From NCBI GenBank assembly GCA_964538875.1, contig CAZIHO010000105.1:1-12336 (forward strand): a stretch of 12,336 nt of DNA. The letters are read 5' to 3'. Both the position numbers and the translations under genes were made by a program. The notes under the pieces were generated by a model. The model was not told where the DNA came from, did no database searches, and saw only the letters and a program-made list of their open reading frames with translations. How positions within the stretch are numbered: the stretch's first letter is position 1; each line of letters opens with the position of its first letter. Below are positions 1-7,032 of the stretch, one piece after another. This DNA comes from CAZIHO01 sp964538875 (GTDB lineage Bacteria; Pseudomonadota; Gammaproteobacteria; Chromatiales; Chromatiaceae).

Positions 1-109
1 CCCAGCCTGGTCGTTCCACCTCCGGGGGAAAAGCGTATATGGTTTTATCCAGGGCACGCGCTCGAATCTAGAGCCCGGACCGCCCACTATGAACCACGAG
101 GGAAAAACC

Positions 110-3100
110 ATGATGACAGCCGTGACTCGGATCCAGCGCCGCTGGCGGTTTCTTGTGACCCTTTGCCTAGTGTGGGGGTTGGGCCAGGGGGCGGAAGTCC
201 CGGAGGTTGGGGTTCGGGTTGCGGCGGGACCCTTGACGCCAATTCTCGAATCCATGGGCAAGCTGGAAGAGGTGCGGGATCCCAAATGCTACGCCACCGC
301 CAGCCGCCTTGAGGATTTCATGTATGGCACACCCCTGGCCCACGAAGCCCGGGTGGAGAAGGCTCAGCTACAGAAAAGACTGTTGCGCCGACTCTGGGCC
401 GAGGCGTCCAACAAGGCCCGGGAACGGGGCGGCGGCGCAGTAACTGCGGCGGATCTGGCGCCGGTCAAGGCAGCGCTGGTCCCGGTCCAGGTTGGCGCGA
501 ATGGGGATTGGAGCCTGGCCAGCGCCGCCGGAGATTTGCAGGTCACAGCCCGGGATAAGCGTCAATACGGCAGCGTGGCCTATGCCCAGCGGGCCATTCT
601 GGCGGTACAGCAAGAAGCTCTGCTGGAAGCGGATAGCGGCCTGTTACCCCTGGAGCCCGACGCGGTGGAGTCCCTCAAGGAATTCCTGGATTTGGTTACT
701 CTGGTAGCCCTACAAATCGCGGACCGGGATGCCCGCTCCCGGAGCCTGGCGGTATTGGACGCGCCAACCCTGGCCAAGGCCTGGCACACCGCCTTCCCGG
801 CATTCGCCAGTCCGGTGGCGTCTGCCGCGCCAGCGCCGGAGGCGCGGCCAGCCGGAACAGCCGGAACAGCCGGAACAGCCGGAACAGCCGGCGAACGCTT
901 TGGCGTCCTGCGGGCCTTATCCAAGGAAAAATTGGCCGCGTTCGCCAAATACAACGACCTCACCCTGCCGGTATTTATGCGTAATATCCAGGTTTATTTC
1001 GCCCGCCATCGCTGGCCCACGGATCCGGACGCCAGCGCGGCCTTGCGGGGCGCCTTCACCGAAACCATGGTCGCCTTCTCCCATGACTTGCTACTGGAGT
1101 CCGAGCGGGCGGCGCGGCAAGCCCAGCGGCCCTTGATTGGGTTGGACGACGTTCATCAAGCCCTGGAGCGGTTTTGCCCCTACGAACTCAACTCCTATGA
1201 AGATGTCATTTACTTTCCCCGTTTACCCCATGGGGAACGTCTGACCATCGAGGCCTATGACCTGGACGCCTTCCGGGACCCGGGCCTGCATTGGTTCTAT
1301 CTGGACCAAGTGGTGACTGACCCCAACTACCGGGGCACCCTGGAGCCGGATCCCTTCGCGGCAGAGCTTCTGGTGGAAGGGATCGCCCAGTTTGGGGTGC
1401 TGGTGCTGCGCATGGCTGGGGAGGAAGCCCGGGCGGTGGAAGCGCCCCGTCTAGGCGTGGAACATCTGACCAGCGCCCTGTTGCGCATCCAGGCACTGCT
1501 GGACCGCCATGCCCAGTTACCGCCAGCCTCCGGCCTTGGCCAGCGTCTGGCGTCCAGCAGCGCCGGTCCAGACCAAGGGGCAACCGCCAGTCCAGCAGCC
1601 GGTCGACCCTATTTCACCAACATCACCCAGGAGGCCGGGATCAGCTTCAAACACCGCTCCGCCGACTGGCTGGCCCGGCTGATCCGGGGCGCGGTGGTCC
1701 GGCCGGACGGCACCGGCAAACTGGCCATTCCGCCCGCCTTTGGCGGTGCCGGCGTGGCGGTCGAGGATCTGAACCAGGACGGCAACCTGGATCTGCTGTT
1801 GCTGGGGGGGACCGGCAACAAGCTCTATCTGGGGGACGGCAAGGGCCAGTTCCGGGACGCCACGGCGGAATCAGGCCTAGACTGGCGGCGTCCAGATGGC
1901 CGGCCCGGGGAACCCCGTCAGCCCATCATCGCCGACTTCGACAATGATGGCCTGCAAGACATTTTCATTACCTACGTGGACGACAACCACAGGTTGTATC
2001 GCAACCTGGGCGGAGGCCGGTTCGCCGATCTCACCGACCGCACCGGGCTGGGCGGCGCCGGGTTGACCGGCGGTCCCGCCACCGCAGCGGACTTCGACAA
2101 CGATGGATGGCTAGACCTATTCCTGGGCTATTTCGGCGACTACCCGCGTGGCGCCCTGCCGACCATTTCGCGGCGCAGCACCAACGGCCTGCCGGACAAG
2201 ATTTTCCGCAATCTGGGCGGCATGCGCTTCGAGGACCGGACCGCCGGCAGCGGCGTGGATAACCCCGGCTGGGCCCAGGCTGCTGGCCACCTGGATTTCG
2301 ACCGGGACGGGCTCCAGGATCTGATCGTCGGCAACGACTTTGGCTCCAACGCCTATTACCGGAATTTGGGGGATTTTCACTTTACGGATGTGGCCAAGGC
2401 CCTGGGTACCGACAAACCCTCCTACACCATGAACATCGGTTTGGCGGATCTCAACCGGGACGGCTTCCCGGACATCTACATCTCCAACATCGTCACCATG
2501 AACAAGGACGAAAAGTACGTGCTACCAGACGCCAATACACCCATGAAACTGGATCCGAAAAAGCTGGCCACCATGCGTGTGGTGGAGGCCAACGACCTTT
2601 GGATGTCCCGCGCCGGCGATGGCAAGCTCCAGGGCTACGACCGTTCCCAGGCGGTGGGACGGGGGGAGTCCTCCACGGGCTGGTCCTGGGACGCAGACTT
2701 TTTTGACCTGGACCTGGACGGGGATGAGGACCTCTATGTGGTCAACGGCATGAACGAATATGCGGTTTACTCAAGCGTGGACCCCTATTACACGGACCCG
2801 GAGGGCAAGCACCAGGATGTGCTGGTGCCGGTTTCCCCGGCGGAGCGCAACGTCTGCTTCATCAATCGGGACGGCCGGCTGGAGGAGGATTCAGCGGCAT
2901 CCGGGCTCGACTTCCAGGGTAATTCCCGCAGCGCCGCTTACTTCGACATGGATGGAGACGGCGACCTGGACATTCTGCTCAACAATTTTCACGGGGACGC
3001 GGTGCTGTTTCGTAACGATTTCCCAGGCAACCGGGACCGCCACTGGCTGAAACTGCGCCTGGAAGGCGACCCGGACAAAAAGGTGACCCGCGACGGCATC

Positions 3101-3346
3101 GGCGCCCGGGTCCGGGTCGATACGGAGGGTCAGCAAGCCATGTTCCGGGATGTCTTATCCACCACCGGCTACCTTTCCGGGCATCCCAAGGAGCTGCATT
3201 TTGGTCTCGGCGCCGCCAAGCAGGTCTCGGTCCAGGTTATCTGGCCCAACGGCGAGGTCCAGTCCTTCCGGCAAGTCGCCGGGGATCAGGCCTACCGACT
3301 GCGGCAGGGCGGCGAGTTGCAAAGTTCCGCCGGGGAACCGCGTTGA
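110..3346 (+). CDS. Exported FG-GAP/VCBS propeller protein with ASPIC/UnbV domain (CRTAC1-like)
   Basis: This is a large secreted or periplasmic protein of unknown function. The start is placed at ATG 110 because GAGGGA (98-103) lies 6 nt upstream; an in-frame ATG at 89 has no such site. Residue numbers here count from ATG 89. A basic stretch (RIQRRWRF) and a hydrophobic stretch to about residue 34 form a signal peptide. Residues 60-500 match no family I know; they are helical and seem to hold four diverged repeats (near 82-130, 188-236, 311-362, 419-469) split by an (AGT)4 linker at 255-266. Residues 507-975 carry seven DxDxDG-type calcium loops starting at 560, 616, 668, 736, 787, 873 and 953, as in a seven-bladed FG-GAP/VCBS propeller. 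Residues about 985-1070 are an ASPIC/UnbV domain (DGIGARVRV, LHFGLGAA, WPNGE). Its stop overlaps the next gene. The propeller and ASPIC calls are firm; the role is not known, though adhesion or surface binding is plausible. Confidence 0.9.
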   Translation: MMTAVTRIQRRWRFLVTLCLVWGLGQGAEVPEVGVRVAAGPLTPILESMGKLEEVRDPKCYATASRLEDFMYGTPLAHEARVEKAQLQKRLLRRLWAEASNKARERGGGAVTAADLAPVKAALVPVQVGANGDWSLASAAGDLQVTARDKRQYGSVAYAQRAILAVQQEALLEADSGLLPLEPDAVESLKEFLDLVTLVALQIADRDARSRSLAVLDAPTLAKAWHTAFPAFASPVASAAPAPEARPAGTAGTAGTAGTAGERFGVLRALSKEKLAAFAKYNDLTLPVFMRNIQVYFARHRWPTDPDASAALRGAFTETMVAFSHDLLLESERAARQAQRPLIGLDDVHQALERFCPYELNSYEDVIYFPRLPHGERLTIEAYDLDAFRDPGLHWFYLDQVVTDPNYRGTLEPDPFAAELLVEGIAQFGVLVLRMAGEEARAVEAPRLGVEHLTSALLRIQALLDRHAQLPPASGLGQRLASSSAGPDQGATASPAAGRPYFTNITQEAGISFKHRSADWLARLIRGAVVRPDGTGKLAIPPAFGGAGVAVEDLNQDGNLDLLLLGGTGNKLYLGDGKGQFRDATAESGLDWRRPDGRPGEPRQPIIADFDNDGLQDIFITYVDDNHRLYRNLGGGRFADLTDRTGLGGAGLTGGPATAADFDNDGWLDLFLGYFGDYPRGALPTISRRSTNGLPDKIFRNLGGMRFEDRTAGSGVDNPGWAQAAGHLDFDRDGLQDLIVGNDFGSNAYYRNLGDFHFTDVAKALGTDKPSYTMNIGLADLNRDGFPDIYISNIVTMNKDEKYVLPDANTPMKLDPKKLATMRVVEANDLWMSRAGDGKLQGYDRSQAVGRGESSTGWSWDADFFDLDLDGDEDLYVVNGMNEYAVYSSVDPYYTDPEGKHQDVLVPVSPAERNVCFINRDGRLEEDSAASGLDFQGNSRSAAYFDMDGDGDLDILLNNFHGDAVLFRNDFPGNRDRHWLKLRLEGDPDKKVTRDGIGARVRVDTEGQQAMFRDVLSTTGYLSGHPKELHFGLGAAKQVSVQVIWPNGEVQSFRQVAGDQAYRLRQGGELQSSAGEPR
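851..886 (+). repeat. In-frame 9-bp tandem repeat, four copies
   Basis: The unit GCCGGAACA occurs four times without mismatch, and a partial copy (GCCGG) follows at 887-891. It encodes (Ala-Gly-Thr)4 at residues 255-266 of the propeller protein, inside an Ala/Pro-rich linker (about 238-268). Because the unit is three codons long, a change in copy number keeps the frame. It looks like a flexible spacer between two helical halves. Confidence 0.9.
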
Positions 3347-5529
3347 GGATAGGCGGCGCGGCCTGGCTGGCCCTGGCGCTGCTCGGCGCCGCCGCACCGG
3401 CGACCGGCGCCGGGGAGCACCATTGGCGGCCTCCCCCCGGTGCCCCCGCCTATGCCCCGGAACTGAGTGCCCAACTGGATGGGGCGCTCGGGGACCAACC
3501 GCTTGGGACGGCGAGCGGCGAGCAGCCCCGCTTCGCCAACCGCCTGGCGCTGGAGACCAGTCCCTATCTGGCCCGGCATGGGGATGACCCCGTCGATTGG
3601 TGGCCCTGGGGCGACGAGGCCTTTGCTGCTGCCCGGCGCCTCAATCGGCCGGTATTTCTATCCATCGGTTACCTGGCCTGCGGCGGCTGCCATGCCATGG
3701 AAACCCAGTGTTTCGAGAATGAGGCGATCGCCCGTTTGCTTAATGAACGCTATGTGGCGATCCTGGTGGACCGGGAGGAACGGCCGGAAGTCGAAGCCCT
3801 GTTCCTCGACCGGTTGCGGGCGCTGGGCGTCGAGCCCGGCTGGCCCATGTCCCTGTGGCTGTTGCCGGACGGGCGAGTGTTTTTCGCCGGCACCTTCTAT
3901 CCGGCGGAGGATTCCAGCGCTGGGCTGGGGTTCCGCTCCCGGCTCCAGCTGTTGGCCGACCGCTTCGCCCAGGACCCATCCCGTCTGGAATCCCTGGCGG
4001 CCCAGATCGCAGCAGATCAGCCACAGGTCCCGGAGCGGGCCAGCGCGCCGCCGGAAGGCCAACTGACCCAGGCGCTGGGCGGTGACCTGGTGGAACAGAT
4101 CGCCCGCCGCTTCGATGAACGCCAGGGCGGTCTATTGGGGGCGCCCAAGTTTCCCCTGGACGTTCCGGTGCGCTTCTTGTTGGGCTACGACAGCCTGGTG
4201 GGGGACCCACGGGCGCGCCACATGGCCATTCGCACCCTGGAGGCCTTGGCGGGTAGCGCCCTGCGGGACCCCCTGTCCGGCGGTTTCCACCGCTACGCCG
4301 TGGACGGCGCCTGGCGCCGGCCCCATTTCGAAAAGATGTTGGCGGACAACGCGTTGCTGGCCATGGCGTTTTTGGACGGCTGGCGGGTCACGGGCCGGGC
4401 GGACCTGCGCACTGTGGTCGAGGAGACCCTGGATTTCCTGCTGGCGGAACTAGGGGCGCCGGGTGGAGGTTTTTACGCCGCCCTGGACGCGGTCAGCCCG
4501 GACGGCGTCGAAGGCGGCTACTACAGTTGGACCAAGACCGAGCTAAGCCACTGGCTGGATGAGCGAGACCAGGCCCTGGCCGCCCAATTCTGGACGCCCA
4601 TCCAGGGTGAACGGGGCATTCTGGCCCCAAGGCGGGACGATCACCAGGGCGGCGCCTGGCTGGCGAAGCTGCGGCAAGCGAGGGAACAACGGCCCCGGCC
4701 GGCGGTGGATCGCCAATGGGTGCTCTATTCGAACGGCTTGGCCATCTCGGCCTTGGCCCAGGCGGGCCGGTACCTGGAGCAGGACCGCTACTTGGCCGCC
4801 GCACGGCAAGCGGCACTGCGGGTGGGGACTGTGGGTCCACCCTCGGAATGGCGGCGCTTGGCGCGGGCCGACGCCCCTCCCGCGACCCTGGCGGATTTGG
4901 CGGCCATGGGTAACGGCCTACTGGACCTGTTCGAAGCCACCCTGGACGGCCGCTGGCTCGGGGCGGCCCACGCCGTCGAGGCCGCCATCGCCGGCCAATT
5001 CATCGGTCCGGCCGGACTCCAGGGCAGTCGGCAGGCGGCCCTGCCTCTGGGCCAACGCTGGCTGGACCTGGACGATGGCCTGGGGCCATCGGGCAGCGCC
5101 CTCTATCTGGACCTGCTACGCCGCCTTGCCCCGTACCAGGCTGATCCGCCCCTAGCCGAGCGATCCGCGCGCCTGCGGCCCCTACTGGCCGCCGCCGTGG
5201 CGCCCGCCCCCGGCCGCTCCCCGGACCTGCTGCGGGCGCTGTGGCTGGGCGACCAGGCTCCCCTGGAAATTCTGATCCTGGTGGCGAACCACGCCGGGGA
5301 AGCACGGCCATTCCTGGCCAAATTGCAGGGTCACCTGCTGCCCCAGGCGGTGACGCTGGTGGCGACCGGGCAACAGGTCCGGGACCTTGCCGGCCAAGCC
5401 CCCCTTCTGGAGGGCAAGACTGCCCGGGGCGGTCAGACCACCGCTTACCTGTGTCGCGGTTTCGTTTGTGAGCGGCCGACCAGCGACCCCGCCGAGTTCG
5501 CCGGTCAGTTGACTGCCGTGCGTCCCTGA
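3343..5529 (+). CDS. Exported DUF255/YyaL-family protein (thioredoxin-like plus six-hairpin domain)
   Basis: This is a member of the thioredoxin-domain DUF255 (Thioredox_DsbH) family that includes bacterial YyaL and animal SPATA20; the biochemical role of the family is unsettled. It starts at TTG 3343, overlapping the upstream stop by four bases (TTGA), with GGGG at 3332-3335 giving 7-nt spacing, so it is probably translated by coupling. Residues 1-23 look like a signal peptide (LALALLGAAAPATGA), so it should act in the periplasm. The thioredoxin-like part (about 66-210) shows SPYLARH, DPVDWWPW, FLSIGY, CGGC at 113-116, DREERPE and GWPMSLW. The second part (about 250-560) shows APKFP, GGFHRYAVD, RPHFEKMLADNA and GGFYAALDA, typical of the alpha/alpha-barrel half. 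The tail keeps the family's YLCRGFVC motif (C704, C709). At 728 residues it is full length. The usual CHWC is here CGGC. No catalytic function can be assigned beyond a possible thiol/disulfide role. Confidence 0.9.
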   Translation: MRIGGAAWLALALLGAAAPATGAGEHHWRPPPGAPAYAPELSAQLDGALGDQPLGTASGEQPRFANRLALETSPYLARHGDDPVDWWPWGDEAFAAARRLNRPVFLSIGYLACGGCHAMETQCFENEAIARLLNERYVAILVDREERPEVEALFLDRLRALGVEPGWPMSLWLLPDGRVFFAGTFYPAEDSSAGLGFRSRLQLLADRFAQDPSRLESLAAQIAADQPQVPERASAPPEGQLTQALGGDLVEQIARRFDERQGGLLGAPKFPLDVPVRFLLGYDSLVGDPRARHMAIRTLEALAGSALRDPLSGGFHRYAVDGAWRRPHFEKMLADNALLAMAFLDGWRVTGRADLRTVVEETLDFLLAELGAPGGGFYAALDAVSPDGVEGGYYSWTKTELSHWLDERDQALAAQFWTPIQGERGILAPRRDDHQGGAWLAKLRQAREQRPRPAVDRQWVLYSNGLAISALAQAGRYLEQDRYLAAARQAALRVGTVGPPSEWRRLARADAPPATLADLAAMGNGLLDLFEATLDGRWLGAAHAVEAAIAGQFIGPAGLQGSRQAALPLGQRWLDLDDGLGPSGSALYLDLLRRLAPYQADPPLAERSARLRPLLAAAVAPAPGRSPDLLRALWLGDQAPLEILILVANHAGEARPFLAKLQGHLLPQAVTLVATGQQVRDLAGQAPLLEGKTARGGQTTAYLCRGFVCERPTSDPAEFAGQLTAVRP

Positions 5530-5539
5530 TCCTTACCCA

Positions 5540-5571
5540 GGCGGTGTCTCCGGTCAGGGAGCGGAGCCGCC
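5540..5571 (+). terminator. Bulged stem-loop 10 nt after the DUF255 gene, possible transcript end
   Basis: GGCGG (5540-5544) and CTCCG (5548-5552) pair with CGGAG (5562-5566) and CCGCC (5567-5571). This gives a 10-bp GC-rich stem with a TGT bulge and a 9-nt loop. No T-run follows, so it is not a classical intrinsic terminator; it may be a 3'-end-stabilising or processing hairpin. A competing 7-bp pairing exists between TCCCTGA (5523-5529), which includes the stop codon, and TCAGGGA (5554-5560). Confidence 0.35.
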
Positions 5572-5644
5572 GGGGCACTCAACCCTATCGCTGGGCACTC
5601 AGTCGCCGCCCTAGCGCAAACCGCTGGAGCACCGAGCTGGCCAG

Positions 5645-5676
5645 ACTCGCCGTAAGCGACACCTTACCCGGCGAGT
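5645..5676. promoter_or_regulatory. Dyad symmetry upstream of the MFS gene, operator or RNA hairpin candidate
   Basis: ACTCGCC (5645-5651) pairs with GGCGAGT (5670-5676), and GTAAG (5652-5656) pairs with CTTAC (5663-5667). The loop is CGACAC and there is a CC bulge at 5668-5669. The 12 paired positions make this the clearest inverted repeat in the window. Its right arm falls where the -35 region of the candidate promoter at 5693 would lie, so a repressor or activator site is a reasonable guess. No T-run follows it, so it is unlikely to be an intrinsic terminator. Confidence 0.45.
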
Positions 5677-5692
5677 GGGTCACCCGCTTGGT

Positions 5693-5698
5693 TACAAT
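5693..5698 (+). promoter_or_regulatory. Candidate -10 box of the MFS gene
   Basis: TACAAT differs from TATAAT at one base and lies about 30 bp before the proposed GTG start. No TTGACA-like hexamer is found 16-18 bp upstream; that place is taken by the right arm of the dyad at 5645-5676, so activation by a bound factor would be needed if this is the promoter. Confidence 0.35.
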
Positions 5699-5728
5699 GG
5701 CGGCATCCAGAAGCTAGAGGCTCTTCAT

Positions 5729-7027
5729 GTGTTGAACCACCACCAAGCCAGCCAAATCGTACGTCTGCGTTGGACCGCCTTTACGGTGGTGGGGCTGGCC
5801 TACGTGCTGTCCTTCTTCCATCGCTTCGCGCCAGCGGCCATCTCCGGCGACTTGCAACAGGCATTTCAGACCAGCGGCGCCGCCTTAGGGGGGCTCGCCG
5901 CCACCTATTTCTACGTCTATACCCTGATGCAGATTCCCACCGGCGTGCTGGTCGATACCCTGGGCCCACGCCGGGTGGTGGCCATGGGCGGCCTGATCGG
6001 CGGCATCGGCTCCCTGCTGTTTGGTCTGGCGGAAACCCTGGCCATGGCGTCCCTGGGGCGGCTACTGGTGGGCCTGGGCGTGTCGGTGGCCTTCATTTCC
6101 ATGCTGAAACTTAACGCCGCCTGGTTTCACGACCGTCATTTCGGCACCATCACCGGCGCCACTATCTTGATCGGCAACATCGGCTCGGTGCTGGCGGCCA
6201 CACCCCTGGCCTGGGTCCTGGAGTTTGTGTCCTGGCGCCTGGTGTTCGTCGGCGTCGGCCTGCTGTCCCTGGCGCTGGCCGGACTGGCCGCCTGGTTGGT
6301 GCACAATCATCCTGGCGAGGCGGATCTGCCCAGTCTGCGGGAACTGGACGGTCATCCGGCCCATCCGCCCCACCAGGGTCATTGGTACGAAGGTCTGCTG
6401 GTGGTGCTCAAGAACCCCAGCACCTGGCCCGGCTTCTGGGTGAACATCGGCCTGTCCGGCTCCCTGTTTGCGTTCGCCGGTCTGTGGGCGGTGCCCTATC
6501 TCAGGGACGCCTATGGCTTGGACCGGGCCGCCGCCACCCAACACACCACGCTGCTGCTGGCGGGCTTCGCCATCGGCGCCTTTTTCATCGGCACCCTGTC
6601 GGACCGGTTGGGACGGCGCAAGCCGGTGATGATCGGCGCCGCCCTGATCTACGCCCTCTGCTGGCTGCCCATTTGGCTGGGCTTGCCAAGCATCGGCCTG
6701 GGCAGCCTGGCGCTGTTCCTGGTCATGGGACTGAGCTCGTCCGCCTTTACCCTGACTTGGTCTTGTTCCAAGGAGGTGAACCCGCCCGCCCTATCCGGCA
6801 TGGCCACCAGCGTCGTCAACGTGGGAGGATTTCTCGGCACCGCCATCCTGCAACCCCTGGTGGGCTGGGCGGTGGACCAGGCCCACGGCGCCAATCCCGG
6901 CGCCGCCCTGGGTTTGGCGGACTATCGGGCCGGCATGGCCATCCTGCTGGGCTTCGCGGTATTTGGCTTGATCTCGGCGCTGTTGGTGCGGGAGACCTTT
7001 TGTCGCTATCTGGAGGCCAAGGGATAG
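5729..7027 (+). CDS. Major facilitator superfamily transporter, substrate unknown
   Basis: This is an inner-membrane secondary transporter with about 12 predicted hydrophobic helices and 432 residues from the chosen start. The open frame reaches back to a GTG at 5675, but GTG 5729 is preferred: TAGAGG (5715-5720) lies 8 nt upstream, a candidate -10 box lies inside the longer frame, and conserved transporter sequence begins just after (RWTAFTVVGLAYVLSFFHR). TTG 5732 is an alternative. Both copies of the MFS loop motif are visible: GVLVDTLGPRR between helices 2 and 3 (about 73-82) and GTLSDRLGRRK between helices 8 and 9 (about 288-298), matching two six-helix halves. The central loop (about 192-222) holds six histidines. 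The overall look recalls the broad NarK/GlpT-like part of the superfamily, but I cannot name a substrate. Its stop is 5 bp from the stop of the convergent Uma2 gene. Confidence 0.85.
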   Translation: MLNHHQASQIVRLRWTAFTVVGLAYVLSFFHRFAPAAISGDLQQAFQTSGAALGGLAATYFYVYTLMQIPTGVLVDTLGPRRVVAMGGLIGGIGSLLFGLAETLAMASLGRLLVGLGVSVAFISMLKLNAAWFHDRHFGTITGATILIGNIGSVLAATPLAWVLEFVSWRLVFVGVGLLSLALAGLAAWLVHNHPGEADLPSLRELDGHPAHPPHQGHWYEGLLVVLKNPSTWPGFWVNIGLSGSLFAFAGLWAVPYLRDAYGLDRAAATQHTTLLLAGFAIGAFFIGTLSDRLGRRKPVMIGAALIYALCWLPIWLGLPSIGLGSLALFLVMGLSSSAFTLTWSCSKEVNPPALSGMATSVVNVGGFLGTAILQPLVGWAVDQAHGANPGAALGLADYRAGMAILLGFAVFGLISALLVRETFCRYLEAKG

Positions 7028-7032
7028 AAGGC

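Noticed and set aside
1..109. Promoter for the propeller gene in the first 109 bases
   Set aside because: AT-rich bits (GTATATGG, TTTTATCC) exist, but no -35/-10 pair with proper spacing could be supported.
3679..3693. CGGCH read as a c-type haem-binding CXXCH motif in an exported protein
   Set aside because: It sits exactly at the thioredoxin-like CHWCH position of the DUF255 family, flanked by family motifs, so it is a thiol site, not a haem site.
5675..5728. Longer N terminus of the MFS protein from GTG 5675
   Set aside because: The extra 18 residues are not transporter-like, overlap the dyad and the -10 candidate, and a better ribosome site precedes GTG 5729.
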